This document shows positions 7,875-16,512 of a DNA stretch of 20,835 nucleotides, one piece after another (the stretch's first letter is position 1; each line of letters opens with the position of its first letter). Below the pieces are notes generated by a model that saw only the letters and a program-made list of their open reading frames with translations, ran no database searches and was not told where the DNA came from. Location: NCBI GenBank assembly GCA_946628455.1, contig CAMOWP010000015.1, forward strand, positions 1 to 20,835. The letters run 5' to 3'. The position numbers were made by a program, and so were the translations under genes. Origin of the DNA: an uncultured Clostridia bacterium. GTDB taxonomy: Bacteria; Bacillota; Clostridia; Oscillospirales; Acutalibacteraceae.

Positions 7875-9325
7875 GTGCCAATGAAAAGGGCAGGGTAATG
7901 CTTATATATCCTCCCGGAAGGCTTTATCAGCGCAGCGAGGACAGAGCTCAGTGCAACATTGACGAATCCGCCGTAACAACGGTAAGGGCGTGCAATGACC
8001 TCGGTTATGCCGCTTCCGTTTTAAGAAACCGCGGATATGAAGTTTTCCTGCGCGATTATCAGACAGAGCTTGCAAGCATTAACGACGTTGCAAAAGATAT
8101 TGAAAGCTTTAAACCCAATATGCTGTTTATGAGCATAACGAACGCAACGATTATTGAGGACCTTGCATTTATTAAACAACTGAAAAACGATTACAGCTTT
8201 ATAACCGTTTTAAAAGGCGCGATATTTTTCAATGCAGATAATAAGCTGTTTGACGAGCTCGATATAACAGAAGCCGATTATCTTATCGGCGGCGAAGAGG
8301 AGTTTATAATCGGACCTCTTGCAGACTGCGTGCTTTGCGGCGAGGGCGATATCGCCTCGATTTCGGGCATTTTTTATAAGAACGAAGAGGGTAAGTTCAT
8401 CAAAACTGATTTCAGCTGCTGGAACAGCGACCTTGATTCGCTTCCGTTCCCTGCAAGAGACCTTATGAAAAACTCGCTTTATATCCGTCCCGATACGAAG
8501 GAGCCTCTCGCAACGATTTCTGTTTCAAGAGGCTGCCCTTCAAGGTGTACTTACTGCCTTACCCCTATTATCTCGGGAAAGAAGCTGCGCAAGAGAAGCA
8601 CGGAAAACGTTTTTGCCGAGGTTGAGGAGTGCTATAAAAAGTATTCAATAAGAAACTTTTTCTTCAAGGCGGACACCTTTACTTATGATAATAAGTGGGC
8701 AATTGAGCTTTGTGACAGAATTATAAATTCCGACCTTAACGGAAAAATTGAATTTACCGTTAACGCAAGAGTTGATACATTATCCGAAGAGCTTCTCAGA
8801 AAGCTTAAGCAGGCTGGCTGCTTTATGATAGTAGTAGGCTTTGAAAGCGGAAACGATGAAACGCTGAAACGTATCCGGAAGGGGACAACTGCTCAGATGA
8901 ACCTTGAAGCGGCAAGGATGATTAAAAAAGCAAAAATCCCGTACTGCGGCTGCTTTATGATAGGCTTTCCGTGGGAGAGCGAAGAGGATATAAAAAAATC
9001 GCTTAAATCAATTTTTAAGCTTAATCCCGATTTTATCGAAATTCATATCGCTATGCCGTATTACGGAACGAAGCTTTACAGCGAATGCGAGGAGGCGGGA
9101 ACAATCAGCGCTTCTGCCTTCGGCGCAGATTATTTCACGCCGAACACAACGGGAACACAGAGCGTGAGCATTGATAAGGTTATAAAATTCAAGAAAAAAT
9201 ACAACCTGATGTTTTATTTAAGACCGAATTATATTGCGGTTAAGGTTTTTGACGCACTCAGAAATCCGAGAATTCTTCTCAGTTATTTTGAGCACGGAAT
9301 GAAACTCTTAAGGAAGAACATATAG
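7871..9325 (+). CDS. B12-binding radical SAM enzyme 1 (BchE/HpnJ-like)
   Basis: The 484-residue protein has an N-terminal Rossmann-like cobalamin-binding domain (about 8-160) and a radical SAM barrel (about 212-430). The 4Fe-4S motif CPSRCTYC gives ligands C222, C226 and C229. The barrel strands include the ESGNDETLKRIRKG (325-338) and FMIGFPWESEEDI signatures typical of B12-dependent radical SAM proteins. The family performs methylation, ring formation or rearrangement on unactivated carbons of lipids, sugars and antibiotics, and is cytoplasmic or membrane-peripheral. The cobalamin domain lacks DxHxxG, which is common in this class. Its start overlaps the stop of the nucleotidyltransferase (ATGA), suggesting translational coupling. 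The substrate is unknown. Confidence 0.9.
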   Translation: MSANEKGRVMLIYPPGRLYQRSEDRAQCNIDESAVTTVRACNDLGYAASVLRNRGYEVFLRDYQTELASINDVAKDIESFKPNMLFMSITNATIIEDLAFIKQLKNDYSFITVLKGAIFFNADNKLFDELDITEADYLIGGEEEFIIGPLADCVLCGEGDIASISGIFYKNEEGKFIKTDFSCWNSDLDSLPFPARDLMKNSLYIRPDTKEPLATISVSRGCPSRCTYCLTPIISGKKLRKRSTENVFAEVEECYKKYSIRNFFFKADTFTYDNKWAIELCDRIINSDLNGKIEFTVNARVDTLSEELLRKLKQAGCFMIVVGFESGNDETLKRIRKGTTAQMNLEAARMIKKAKIPYCGCFMIGFPWESEEDIKKSLKSIFKLNPDFIEIHIAMPYYGTKLYSECEEAGTISASAFGADYFTPNTTGTQSVSIDKVIKFKKKYNLMFYLRPNYIAVKVFDALRNPRILLSYFEHGMKLLRKNI

Positions 9326-9359
9326 CAAACTATAATTTTTTAACTTGGGAAATGAAAAA

Positions 9360-10829
9360 ATGAAAGTACTATTAATTAATCCGTCAACAGGATATTATAA
9401 CAGAGCGCTTTTCAATCCGCTTGGAATGCTCTCAATAGGCTCGCATTTAAAGCGTATCGGCCACGAGGTCAAGCTTGTTGACAGATGCGTTGAGCTTAGC
9501 AATATCCATAAGTTGCTTGACGATTTTAAGCCTGATATTTTAGGCGTTTCCCTGATGAGCTCAAGAGGACTCAAAGACGCACTGAAAATATCAAAGGTTG
9601 CTCACAACAGGGGAATACCCGTTGCGTGGGGCGGCGCAATGCCTTCAATTCAGATTAATGAATGCATGGAATGTGAATACGTTGATTATGTTATGTACAG
9701 CGAAGGTGAATTCACTTTTGAGGAGCTTCTTGAGGTATTGGAAGGCAAGCGCGATAAGAGCACCGTTTTAAGCCTTTGCTATAAGGAAAACGGAAAGATA
9801 ATCAGAAATCCCGACAGACCGTTTGCAGATTTAAAGGATATGCCTATATCCGATTTTTCGCTTATTGACCCTGAAAAATATATGCAGGAATATCTTGGCT
9901 GCAAGCGTATGATGTATCTTTATTCTTCAAAGGGCTGTCCGTATAACTGCGCCTTTTGTACGAATAAGTGCTTCCACCGCTGTCAGCACAGAAAACGTCC
10001 TAATGAATACGTTATTGAAGAAATCAAATATCTCGTTGATAACTACGGACTTGACGGAGTATACTTCTCAGACGAGCAATGGGTAATCAGGAAAGAGGAT
10101 GCGTGGGATTTCTGCCGCCAGCTGGAGGAAAACGATATTCATATTCATTTCGGTATTCAGACGAGAATCGGAATTTTCTCCAAAGAGGACTTTCAGCGCA
10201 TGTATGACGCAGGTCTTCGCTGGGCACTTTTCGGAATTGAAACGGGAAGCGAAAGCGTTAAAAAGAGAATTAACAAACAGATTGACTATAATAAAGTTGT
10301 ACCTACCTTTGAGGCTTTAAGAGAAATAGGCATAACCTCGGTTGCAACCTTTATTATAGGTTACCCCGGTGAAACGGTTGAAGAGGTAAGGGATACTGTT
10401 CATATGCAGATGAACTGCCCTGCAAACCTTACTCCCGTTTTCCATTTTAACCCGTTCCCCGGAACGAAGCTCTATGACGAGGTAATGGAAAAGGGAACAT
10501 ACAAACCGCCTAAATCTCTTAAAGAGCTCGGAAAATATATTCCGATTGAAACGATTGACCAGAATGTGTCAAATGTGCCTACAAGAGATTTAAAGGTTAT
10601 ACGAAACTGTGCAAACTGGCGCGCCTTTTCAAAGAAGGACGCAATTCAGAACGATAAGCCGTTTGAATTTGCAATAAACACAATTAAAAGCGGCCTTCAC
10701 GCTATTTCTCAGAAGGGGCCGATATTCTTTATGATAGACGGCTTTACCGCGCTCAGAGAGTTTACGTACACCTTCTGGTATTCACACGCTTATCCTAAGA
10801 TAAGGAAGAAATACGATATAGAATTATGA
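9360..10829 (+). CDS. B12-binding radical SAM enzyme 2
   Basis: The 489-residue protein starts with MKVLLINPST, the usual first strand of a B12-binding domain (1-130; LGMLSIGSHLKRIGHEV at 21-37, WGGAMPS at 90-96). The radical SAM barrel has CPYNCAFC with ligands C193, C197 and C200, followed by a Cys/His-rich stretch (C204, C208, H206, H210), and later GIETGSESVKKRINKQI and FIIGYPGETVEEV. The C-terminal part (about 390-489) has no named domain I recognise. The frame opens at a TTG at 9345, but the ATG at 9360 matches the domain start and has a GGGA box 9 nt upstream. It differs throughout from the preceding radical SAM enzyme, so it is not a recent duplicate. It overlaps the GT2 gene by 4 nt. 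Confidence 0.9.
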   Translation: MKVLLINPSTGYYNRALFNPLGMLSIGSHLKRIGHEVKLVDRCVELSNIHKLLDDFKPDILGVSLMSSRGLKDALKISKVAHNRGIPVAWGGAMPSIQINECMECEYVDYVMYSEGEFTFEELLEVLEGKRDKSTVLSLCYKENGKIIRNPDRPFADLKDMPISDFSLIDPEKYMQEYLGCKRMMYLYSSKGCPYNCAFCTNKCFHRCQHRKRPNEYVIEEIKYLVDNYGLDGVYFSDEQWVIRKEDAWDFCRQLEENDIHIHFGIQTRIGIFSKEDFQRMYDAGLRWALFGIETGSESVKKRINKQIDYNKVVPTFEALREIGITSVATFIIGYPGETVEEVRDTVHMQMNCPANLTPVFHFNPFPGTKLYDEVMEKGTYKPPKSLKELGKYIPIETIDQNVSNVPTRDLKVIRNCANWRAFSKKDAIQNDKPFEFAINTIKSGLHAISQKGPIFFMIDGFTALREFTYTFWYSHAYPKIRKKYDIEL

Positions 10830-11767
10830 TGGATTATAAAAAATTAATTTCCGTTGTTGTTCCTGTTTACAATGAGGCAAAAAACCTTGACGAGCTATAC
10901 AGAAGAACTACCGATGTTATGCAGTCGCTGAGCGATTATAATTATGAGATAGTTCTTTTTGACGATGGCTCAACCGACTCGTCAAGGGATAAAATTGAAG
11001 AGCTTTGCAGCAGGGATTCTCACGTAAAAGCAGTATTTTACAGCAGGAATTTCGGCTATTCAAAAAGCATTTATTACGCCGTGCAGCAGGCTAAGGGCGA
11101 CTGCGCGGTGCTTCTTCATGCCGATTTACAGAATCCGCCCGAGGTTATTCCCGAGCTTGTTGAAAAGTGGGAAAACGGAGCGAAAAACGTTCTCGGTATA
11201 AAAAACAAAAGCAGGGAAAATGCGTTTATGTATTTTCTCAGAACGCTTACCTACTGGATAATGAACCATATTTTCAAAATGCGGCTTATCCCTCACGCAA
11301 CTGAATTCGAGCTGCTTGACAAGAGCTTTATCGATATGCTTAAATCAAGCAATTTCAAAAACCCGTTTCTTCGCGGAATTATTGCCGATTATGCAGCCAA
11401 TGTTGATTATGTTTATTATACTCAGGACAAGCGCAACGAAGGCAAATCCCATTTCAATATAAGTAAGTATTATGACTTTGCCGTTTGCGGAATAGTCAAT
11501 ATGTCAAAGGTATTGCCGCGAAGGCTGCTTTGCTTTTCGCTCATTATGCTTTTTATCTGCATTCTTGAATTTTTCATAGGGTTTATTCCGGGTGCGGTTA
11601 AGCATACCATAACCGATATTGCAACTGCGCTCGTTATAAGGCTTATCTTTTTTGCTGTTTCAGTCGGTATGACATTTACTTCCATTCTTTTTGAATATAT
11701 TATTTCGCTTGCCTCGTCCGCTGACGACAAGCCTGTGGTAACAGAGGAAAAACGAATTAACTACTAA
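10826..11767 (+). CDS. GT2 polyprenyl-phosphate glycosyltransferase with two membrane helices
   Basis: The 313-residue protein has a GT-A catalytic domain (6-230) with VVVPVYNEAKNL (10-21), DDGSTD (46-51), HADLQNPPE (98-106, the DxD-like metal site of the DPM1/GtrB group) and RNEGKSHF (203-210). Two hydrophobic helices follow at about 233-257 and 266-297, as in GtrB/ArnC-type enzymes. These load a sugar from a nucleotide donor onto undecaprenyl phosphate at the inner leaflet, supplying a donor for glycosyl transfer outside the cell. The start is ATGATG with the first ATG overlapping the upstream stop; the second ATG is also possible. Adjacent multispanning proteins are natural candidates to use its product. 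Confidence 0.9.
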   Translation: MMDYKKLISVVVPVYNEAKNLDELYRRTTDVMQSLSDYNYEIVLFDDGSTDSSRDKIEELCSRDSHVKAVFYSRNFGYSKSIYYAVQQAKGDCAVLLHADLQNPPEVIPELVEKWENGAKNVLGIKNKSRENAFMYFLRTLTYWIMNHIFKMRLIPHATEFELLDKSFIDMLKSSNFKNPFLRGIIADYAANVDYVYYTQDKRNEGKSHFNISKYYDFAVCGIVNMSKVLPRRLLCFSLIMLFICILEFFIGFIPGAVKHTITDIATALVIRLIFFAVSVGMTFTSILFEYIISLASSADDKPVVTEEKRINY

Positions 11768-11780
11768 GCGGAGGATTGTT

Positions 11781-13106
11781 TTGGAACGCTTAAAGACGAT
11801 TGACAAAAGGTATCCCGCAATTAAATATTTCGTATTGTTTTTCGTGTATCTGATGCTTGTAAATACAACGTATGTTGCAGAGTTCAAGCCCTGGAACATC
11901 AGCGTTGTAACATTAAGCTATCATATGACGGATTATAAGCTCGGTTTTACCTCAACCTTTATTATAGGCGAAATCTATCATCTGTTATTTAAAAAGGTAA
12001 ATCCGCAGCAGGTTGCGATTTATGAAAGCGTAATTTTAATTGCGCTTTTTGTCATAACCTCGATTGTGCTTGCAAAAATTGTTTCGTCCTATAAGGAAAA
12101 AACAGACAGGAAATATCTTGCAATATTTTTTATCTTCTTTTTAACTGGTCCGTGCAGCTTTTCAATTTTTGTAACGCAGCTCGGTATGATAGATATTTAT
12201 ATTGTAATTTTTGCGCTGGCGGGACTCCTTTGCCTGAAAAACAAATACTTAAAATTCGGAATTCCGTTTATCTGCATTCTGCTTCTTTTAGTTCATCTCT
12301 CAACGCTTTTTACCGCTATATTCTTACTCTGGCTGCTGCTTCTCTATCTCATTGCAGACACATACGATAAAAAGCAGAAGAAAACGTATATTGTAATTCT
12401 GATTGTTTCAATAATTGTAACGGGAGGCTTTGTCGTTTATCTTTCGTTAACCTCTACCTCAAACCTCACTTATGACCTTGAAGGCTTTGTAAAAGAATTT
12501 CACCGCCGCTATCAGGAGAACGGCTGCGAGGAATTATATTACGATATGTATCATAGAGAGCGCTTTTACGATGACTACGTTGTAAACGGTAAAAACTGGA
12601 AGCAAGCGTATCCGATTGAATACTTTATGCCAAAGCTCGCTGATAAAATCCCAGGTTTTATCGCCTCGCCTTTAGCGTATCTTCTTTCTGAGATTAAGTA
12701 TAATATCAAAATGTTTACCCTTTTGGATGTATTTCTTGCGCTTCTCATAGTTGTTTTTTTAATAACTCTTCCGATGATAATATTCTTCTTAAAGCTGTGG
12801 ATTCGTCTTTTCAAGGCAACAGATAACAAGCTTAAAAGATTCGTATATCTTTTAATGATGGCGTCTCTGTTTTTGCCAACGACAATCGGAATGCTGTTTT
12901 CAATCGATTCCAACAGATGGGCAGTTTTTGCAATTCTGATTAATTTCTCAGCATATTTATTCATAGTTAAAAAGGAAGAAATCGCAAAGAATCTCGCAGT
13001 TTCAATGCTTTCCAAGATTAAACCGCAATATCTTATAGCGTATCTTGTAGCGAGCGCATTATTTGTGCCTCATCCGTATTTCTTTTCATTTTCAGCACTG
13101 TCATAA
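11781..13106 (+). CDS. Polytopic membrane protein, paralogue A (possible GT-C-like transferase)
   Basis: The 441-residue protein starts at TTG, with GGAGG 6 nt upstream. It has about nine to eleven hydrophobic segments (for example 15-32, 80-102, 112-130, 137-152, 159-192, 201-222, 312-342, 352-375, 380-396) and a large polar loop at about 225-308. It shares with its neighbour D-x-K-x-GF (51-56, in the first predicted outer loop), GPCSxS (123-128), QLGMxDxYIV (133-142), RRYxENG (242-248), YFMP (281-284) and FSxDxxRW (373-380). An acidic residue in the first outer loop and a long outer loop are usual in GT-C glycosyltransferases, but I do not recognise a named family. The position after a polyprenyl-phosphate GT2 fits a transferase or polymerase; this is inference. 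Confidence 0.85.
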   Translation: MERLKTIDKRYPAIKYFVLFFVYLMLVNTTYVAEFKPWNISVVTLSYHMTDYKLGFTSTFIIGEIYHLLFKKVNPQQVAIYESVILIALFVITSIVLAKIVSSYKEKTDRKYLAIFFIFFLTGPCSFSIFVTQLGMIDIYIVIFALAGLLCLKNKYLKFGIPFICILLLLVHLSTLFTAIFLLWLLLLYLIADTYDKKQKKTYIVILIVSIIVTGGFVVYLSLTSTSNLTYDLEGFVKEFHRRYQENGCEELYYDMYHRERFYDDYVVNGKNWKQAYPIEYFMPKLADKIPGFIASPLAYLLSEIKYNIKMFTLLDVFLALLIVVFLITLPMIIFFLKLWIRLFKATDNKLKRFVYLLMMASLFLPTTIGMLFSIDSNRWAVFAILINFSAYLFIVKKEEIAKNLAVSMLSKIKPQYLIAYLVASALFVPHPYFFSFSALS

Positions 13107-13125
13107 AACCCGAAGGTGAAATAAT

Positions 13126-14436
13126 TTGGAAAAAATAAGAAGGCTTGACGCCTCAAAGCCTCAAATTAAATATTTTCTGATATTCTTCTCTTATCTGACT
13201 TTATATAACTGGGCTTACGGGCACAGCTTCAGAAAATGGGAGGTATATGAGATAACCTATTCTCATTTTATTGTTGATTTTAAAATGGGATTTCTCTCCT
13301 CGCTTTTTGTCGGCGACGTTTATCATAAGCTTTTCGGCGGAAAGGTATTACTGAATCAGGTTACCGCATTTAACAATGTAATCGTCTTTTTCATTTTTAT
13401 TGCAACGGCGTATATGCTCTCAAAGCTTATCGTGTCCGTTGAAAAAAAGAGCGAGAGAAAAAGCCTTTTTATTCTGATAATGTTCTTTATTTCAGGACCT
13501 TGCAGCTATTCTGTTTACACAAGGCAGCTCGGAATGCTCGATATGTATATCGTGTTATTTGCCGTTCTTATGGTTATTGCGGTTAAAAACAAGTATCTGA
13601 GATACAGCATTCCCGTTTTATGCGCCCTTGTGCTTCTCGTTCATATGTCGTCCTTCGTTTCGGCAGTTTTCTTTATAATCGTACTTCTTCTTTACAAGAT
13701 TGCCGTAACCAATGATAAAAAGGAACGGAAAAAATGGTGTGCGGTTCTGATTGCAACTCTTGTTGTTTCAATAGGCTTCAGCTACTATCTTGTTTCAACA
13801 ACCGAATCAAATCTCGTTTACGATATGGACGGCTTCCAGAAGGAAATGAGAAGGCGTTACGATGAAAACGGAATGCACGACCAGTACTACGACATCTATT
13901 ATCTCTCAAGATTTTACGATATCTATATCTGGCACGGCGAAAGCCTGAAAATTCAGTATCCGCTTGATTACTTTATGCCGCACCTTGCGCATATCTTCCC
14001 CGAAAAAATAGGAGCCGCGCTTGCAGGCGTGCTCTCGGATATAAAATTCAATTTCGGTTTATATACCCTTCACGATAATATACCTGTGCTCTATGTTCTC
14101 GTCCCGATACTGATTATGCCGTTTCTGGTATTCTTCATCGGACTTTGGGTGTATATGTTCAGAAAATCGAGCTCAAAGCTTGAAAAGCTTGTTTATATTC
14201 TTTTCATCATTATGCTCTTCGCGTCGGTTATATTCGGTATGATGTTTTCAACCGATACGCTCAGATGGTACACTCTTTCAATTCTTGCAAGCTTCGCCTC
14301 GCTGTTTTTCGTATATAAGCAAAGCAGCGAAGCAAGAGTGTGGATAACAAAAAAGATTTTGAGCATCAACATAGTTTATATAGCTGCGTATTTTACTGTT
14401 TACTCAGCTTTCGCTCTTGACGCATATAACGGATAG
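13126..14436 (+). CDS. Polytopic membrane protein, paralogue B (possible GT-C-like transferase)
   Basis: The 436-residue protein is a tandem paralogue of the preceding gene, alignable from end to end with few gaps. It also starts at TTG, followed by GAA, with AAGGTG 7 nt upstream. The conserved set is D51-F-K-x-GF (51-56), GPCSYS (124-129), QLGMLDMYIV (134-143), RRRYDENG (242-249), YFMP (282-285) and FSTDTLRW (374-381). The similarity sits in the loops as well as the membrane segments, so these residues probably bind substrate. Overall the two copies have diverged well beyond a recent duplication, suggesting different donors or acceptors in one pathway. The function is unknown; GT-C-like activity is a hypothesis from context and topology. 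Confidence 0.85.
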   Translation: MEKIRRLDASKPQIKYFLIFFSYLTLYNWAYGHSFRKWEVYEITYSHFIVDFKMGFLSSLFVGDVYHKLFGGKVLLNQVTAFNNVIVFFIFIATAYMLSKLIVSVEKKSERKSLFILIMFFISGPCSYSVYTRQLGMLDMYIVLFAVLMVIAVKNKYLRYSIPVLCALVLLVHMSSFVSAVFFIIVLLLYKIAVTNDKKERKKWCAVLIATLVVSIGFSYYLVSTTESNLVYDMDGFQKEMRRRYDENGMHDQYYDIYYLSRFYDIYIWHGESLKIQYPLDYFMPHLAHIFPEKIGAALAGVLSDIKFNFGLYTLHDNIPVLYVLVPILIMPFLVFFIGLWVYMFRKSSSKLEKLVYILFIIMLFASVIFGMMFSTDTLRWYTLSILASFASLFFVYKQSSEARVWITKKILSINIVYIAAYFTVYSAFALDAYNG

Positions 14437-14449
14437 GAGATTGGTTTAT

Positions 14450-15193
14450 ATGAAAAAATCAACAGTCAAGGATATTTTAAAATCAATATTTTTCTCGGTA
14501 TTTCTTGTTTTCGTTGTTTATATAAACAGATTCTTTATTGCCGCTCCTGACAGCATTATAGAATACTTTACGACTACTCCCGATATTCTTCTTGAATATT
14601 CAACCCTCGGCGCAGGAATGCTCGGAATACTGCTGTCCTTTGCAATTGGCAATAAAGCGGTATCGCTGTTTTTATGCTATCTTTTAAGCGCGGCTGCAAT
14701 AGTTATTTCGCCGATGTCGATTTATCTTATTCTTCCGCTGACCGTTGCGTTTTGTGGCGCGAGATTTGACGTTTTCAAGCTCAAAAACAAGAGCGATAAA
14801 TATTTTGTTTCAATGATTTTCTCGCTTGATATTTTTGCGTTTCTCACGGGTATTCTTACGAAAAATCTCTCAATTCTTCTGATTGAATATTTCGTACCAG
14901 AAACAACGTTTAAGGTTATAGCTGCCTTTGCAGTTTCACTTTTAATCTTTTTGATTTCAATTCCGATTCTGAAAAAATCCATTCCCGAATCAAGCAAAAA
15001 AGCCGAAGTGGCAATGATGACCATAATGCTTATCGGAATTGTTCTGTGCGGAATTTCAGTTCTATCCTTCGGAACTTACAGAAATTTCACCGAAAAAGAA
15101 TTTGTTTCAATGCTCGGATATATTATTTTAGCTCTGTACATTTTAAGAAAATCCGATGCTGCTAAAAAGATTACTAATATAATATCGTGGTAA
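14450..15193 (+). CDS. Small polytopic membrane protein, unknown function
   Basis: The 247-residue protein has about eight predicted membrane helices (near 11-31, 52-67, 70-86, 88-103, 118-136, 155-172, 186-206, 218-232) and only short loops, with basic residues at both ends. I see no motif that names a family. The frame opens upstream at a TTG at 14417, but that lies inside the preceding gene; the ATG at 14450 has TAGGAGA 9 nt upstream and a typical MKK start. The gap to the upstream stop is 13 nt and to the next start 3 nt, so it belongs to the operon. It could be an accessory subunit of the neighbouring membrane proteins. Confidence 0.8.
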   Translation: MKKSTVKDILKSIFFSVFLVFVVYINRFFIAAPDSIIEYFTTTPDILLEYSTLGAGMLGILLSFAIGNKAVSLFLCYLLSAAAIVISPMSIYLILPLTVAFCGARFDVFKLKNKSDKYFVSMIFSLDIFAFLTGILTKNLSILLIEYFVPETTFKVIAAFAVSLLIFLISIPILKKSIPESSKKAEVAMMTIMLIGIVLCGISVLSFGTYRNFTEKEFVSMLGYIILALYILRKSDAAKKITNIISW

Positions 15194-15196
15194 AAT

Positions 15197-16507
15197 ATGG
15201 AATTTTACGATTTATTCAGAGACCTTATCGGATATATCCCGAAAAGGCTCGGCTTTGTCAGCGATTTCTTTTATGAAGCGCTTCCGTTAGTGCTTATAGC
15301 GAGTGCGCTTTTTATGGCGTTTTTCGGGCTGAAATATCTTTCACTGTGGAATGGAGTTACCTTCTTCTTTCTCGGCTTAACACTTTCGGCTGACGTTCTG
15401 CTTCCAAAAAGAAATCTGAGCGATATCACCTACTGGAGCCTGCTTGCGCTGTGCCTGATTATCGGCGTGCTGTGCGCAGTCTTTTCAAAATATCTTTTCC
15501 GCCTGCAGCTTGTGCTTACAACGTTTCTTGTAACGTGGGCGGCGCTGCCGTCATATATAACCTTTTTCGGAGACACCTTTGCGCGGACCGTCAGCGCAAT
15601 CGTTGCGCTTGCGCTTGCGTTTTTAACTGTTAAATATAAGTATCTGATTCTGCTTTTTACAACCTCCTTCAGCGGCTCGTTTATCCTCTGGGGAGTTATT
15701 GAGGACAGATACGGCGTTCCATATAAAACAGCGCTTGCAATTCTTATGGGAATTGCCGCTTCAGCATTTCAGGTTTATTTCAACCGCGAGCAGCTTAGGG
15801 AGACGTATAAGGACGTTAAGAGAAAATATAAAATCACAAAGAAAACAAGTGAAAAGGCGTATCACGAGCTTCAGGACGCTCACGAGCACCATGAGGTTGT
15901 AAAGCATTATGACCTTCTTATTGACGAGGGTAACGACCCCGTTACTGACCCCGAGGAGCTCAGGGAATATATGGACGGCTACGATGGCGAAACGTTCCTT
16001 GAATGCCTTGAGCTTGACAAAAGCAAAAGCGTGCTTGAAATAGGCGTAGGAACGGGCAGGCTCGCGCTTAAAACCGCGCCGCTGTGTAAAAGCCTTACGG
16101 GCATTGATATTTCACCAAAGACGGTTGAAAGAGCGGCTGAAAACCTCAGCAACTTTGAAAACGTAAAACTTGTGTGCGGTGATTTCAATTCGTCAAAATT
16201 CAAGGGAAGCTACGACATTATCTATTCCTCCCTTACCTTTATGCATTTTATTGATAAGCAGAAAACAATCAATAAAATCGCTTCTATGCTCAACACGGGC
16301 GGAAGGGTTGTTCTTTCAATTGATAAGGATAAGAGTAAATACATAGATTACAAAACCCGCAAGCTCAGGGTTTATCCCGACTCCGCGGAAAACATTATAA
16401 CCTGTCTTGAAAACGCAAAGCTTAACGATATTCATAAATATGACGTTCAGCGCGCGGTGATAATAACGGCAAAACAACTTAACCGAAACAACAGTAGTGA
16501 GGAGTGA
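15197..16507 (+). CDS. Membrane-domain / class I SAM methyltransferase fusion
   Basis: The 436-residue protein joins two modules. Residues 29-197 hold six to seven membrane helices. A charged linker (198-235, with EHHEVVKHYDLL) leads to a Rossmann-type class I methyltransferase (about 236-430) with motif I EIGVGTGR (281-288), acidic GIDIS (302-306), CGDF (327-330), SSLTFMH (344-350) and LNTGGRVVLSID (365-376). From memory, the soluble module resembles a common stand-alone clostridial methyltransferase, and its fusion to a membrane domain is unusual. It would place methylation at the inner membrane face, fitting a lipid-linked or envelope substrate. The start lies 3 nt after the upstream stop with only a weak GTGG-like box, so translation is probably coupled. 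It overlaps the GTG-rich start region of the next gene. Confidence 0.87.
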   Translation: MEFYDLFRDLIGYIPKRLGFVSDFFYEALPLVLIASALFMAFFGLKYLSLWNGVTFFFLGLTLSADVLLPKRNLSDITYWSLLALCLIIGVLCAVFSKYLFRLQLVLTTFLVTWAALPSYITFFGDTFARTVSAIVALALAFLTVKYKYLILLFTTSFSGSFILWGVIEDRYGVPYKTALAILMGIAASAFQVYFNREQLRETYKDVKRKYKITKKTSEKAYHELQDAHEHHEVVKHYDLLIDEGNDPVTDPEELREYMDGYDGETFLECLELDKSKSVLEIGVGTGRLALKTAPLCKSLTGIDISPKTVERAAENLSNFENVKLVCGDFNSSKFKGSYDIIYSSLTFMHFIDKQKTINKIASMLNTGGRVVLSIDKDKSKYIDYKTRKLRVYPDSAENIITCLENAKLNDIHKYDVQRAVIITAKQLNRNNSSEE

Positions 16508-16512
16508 TTGCA

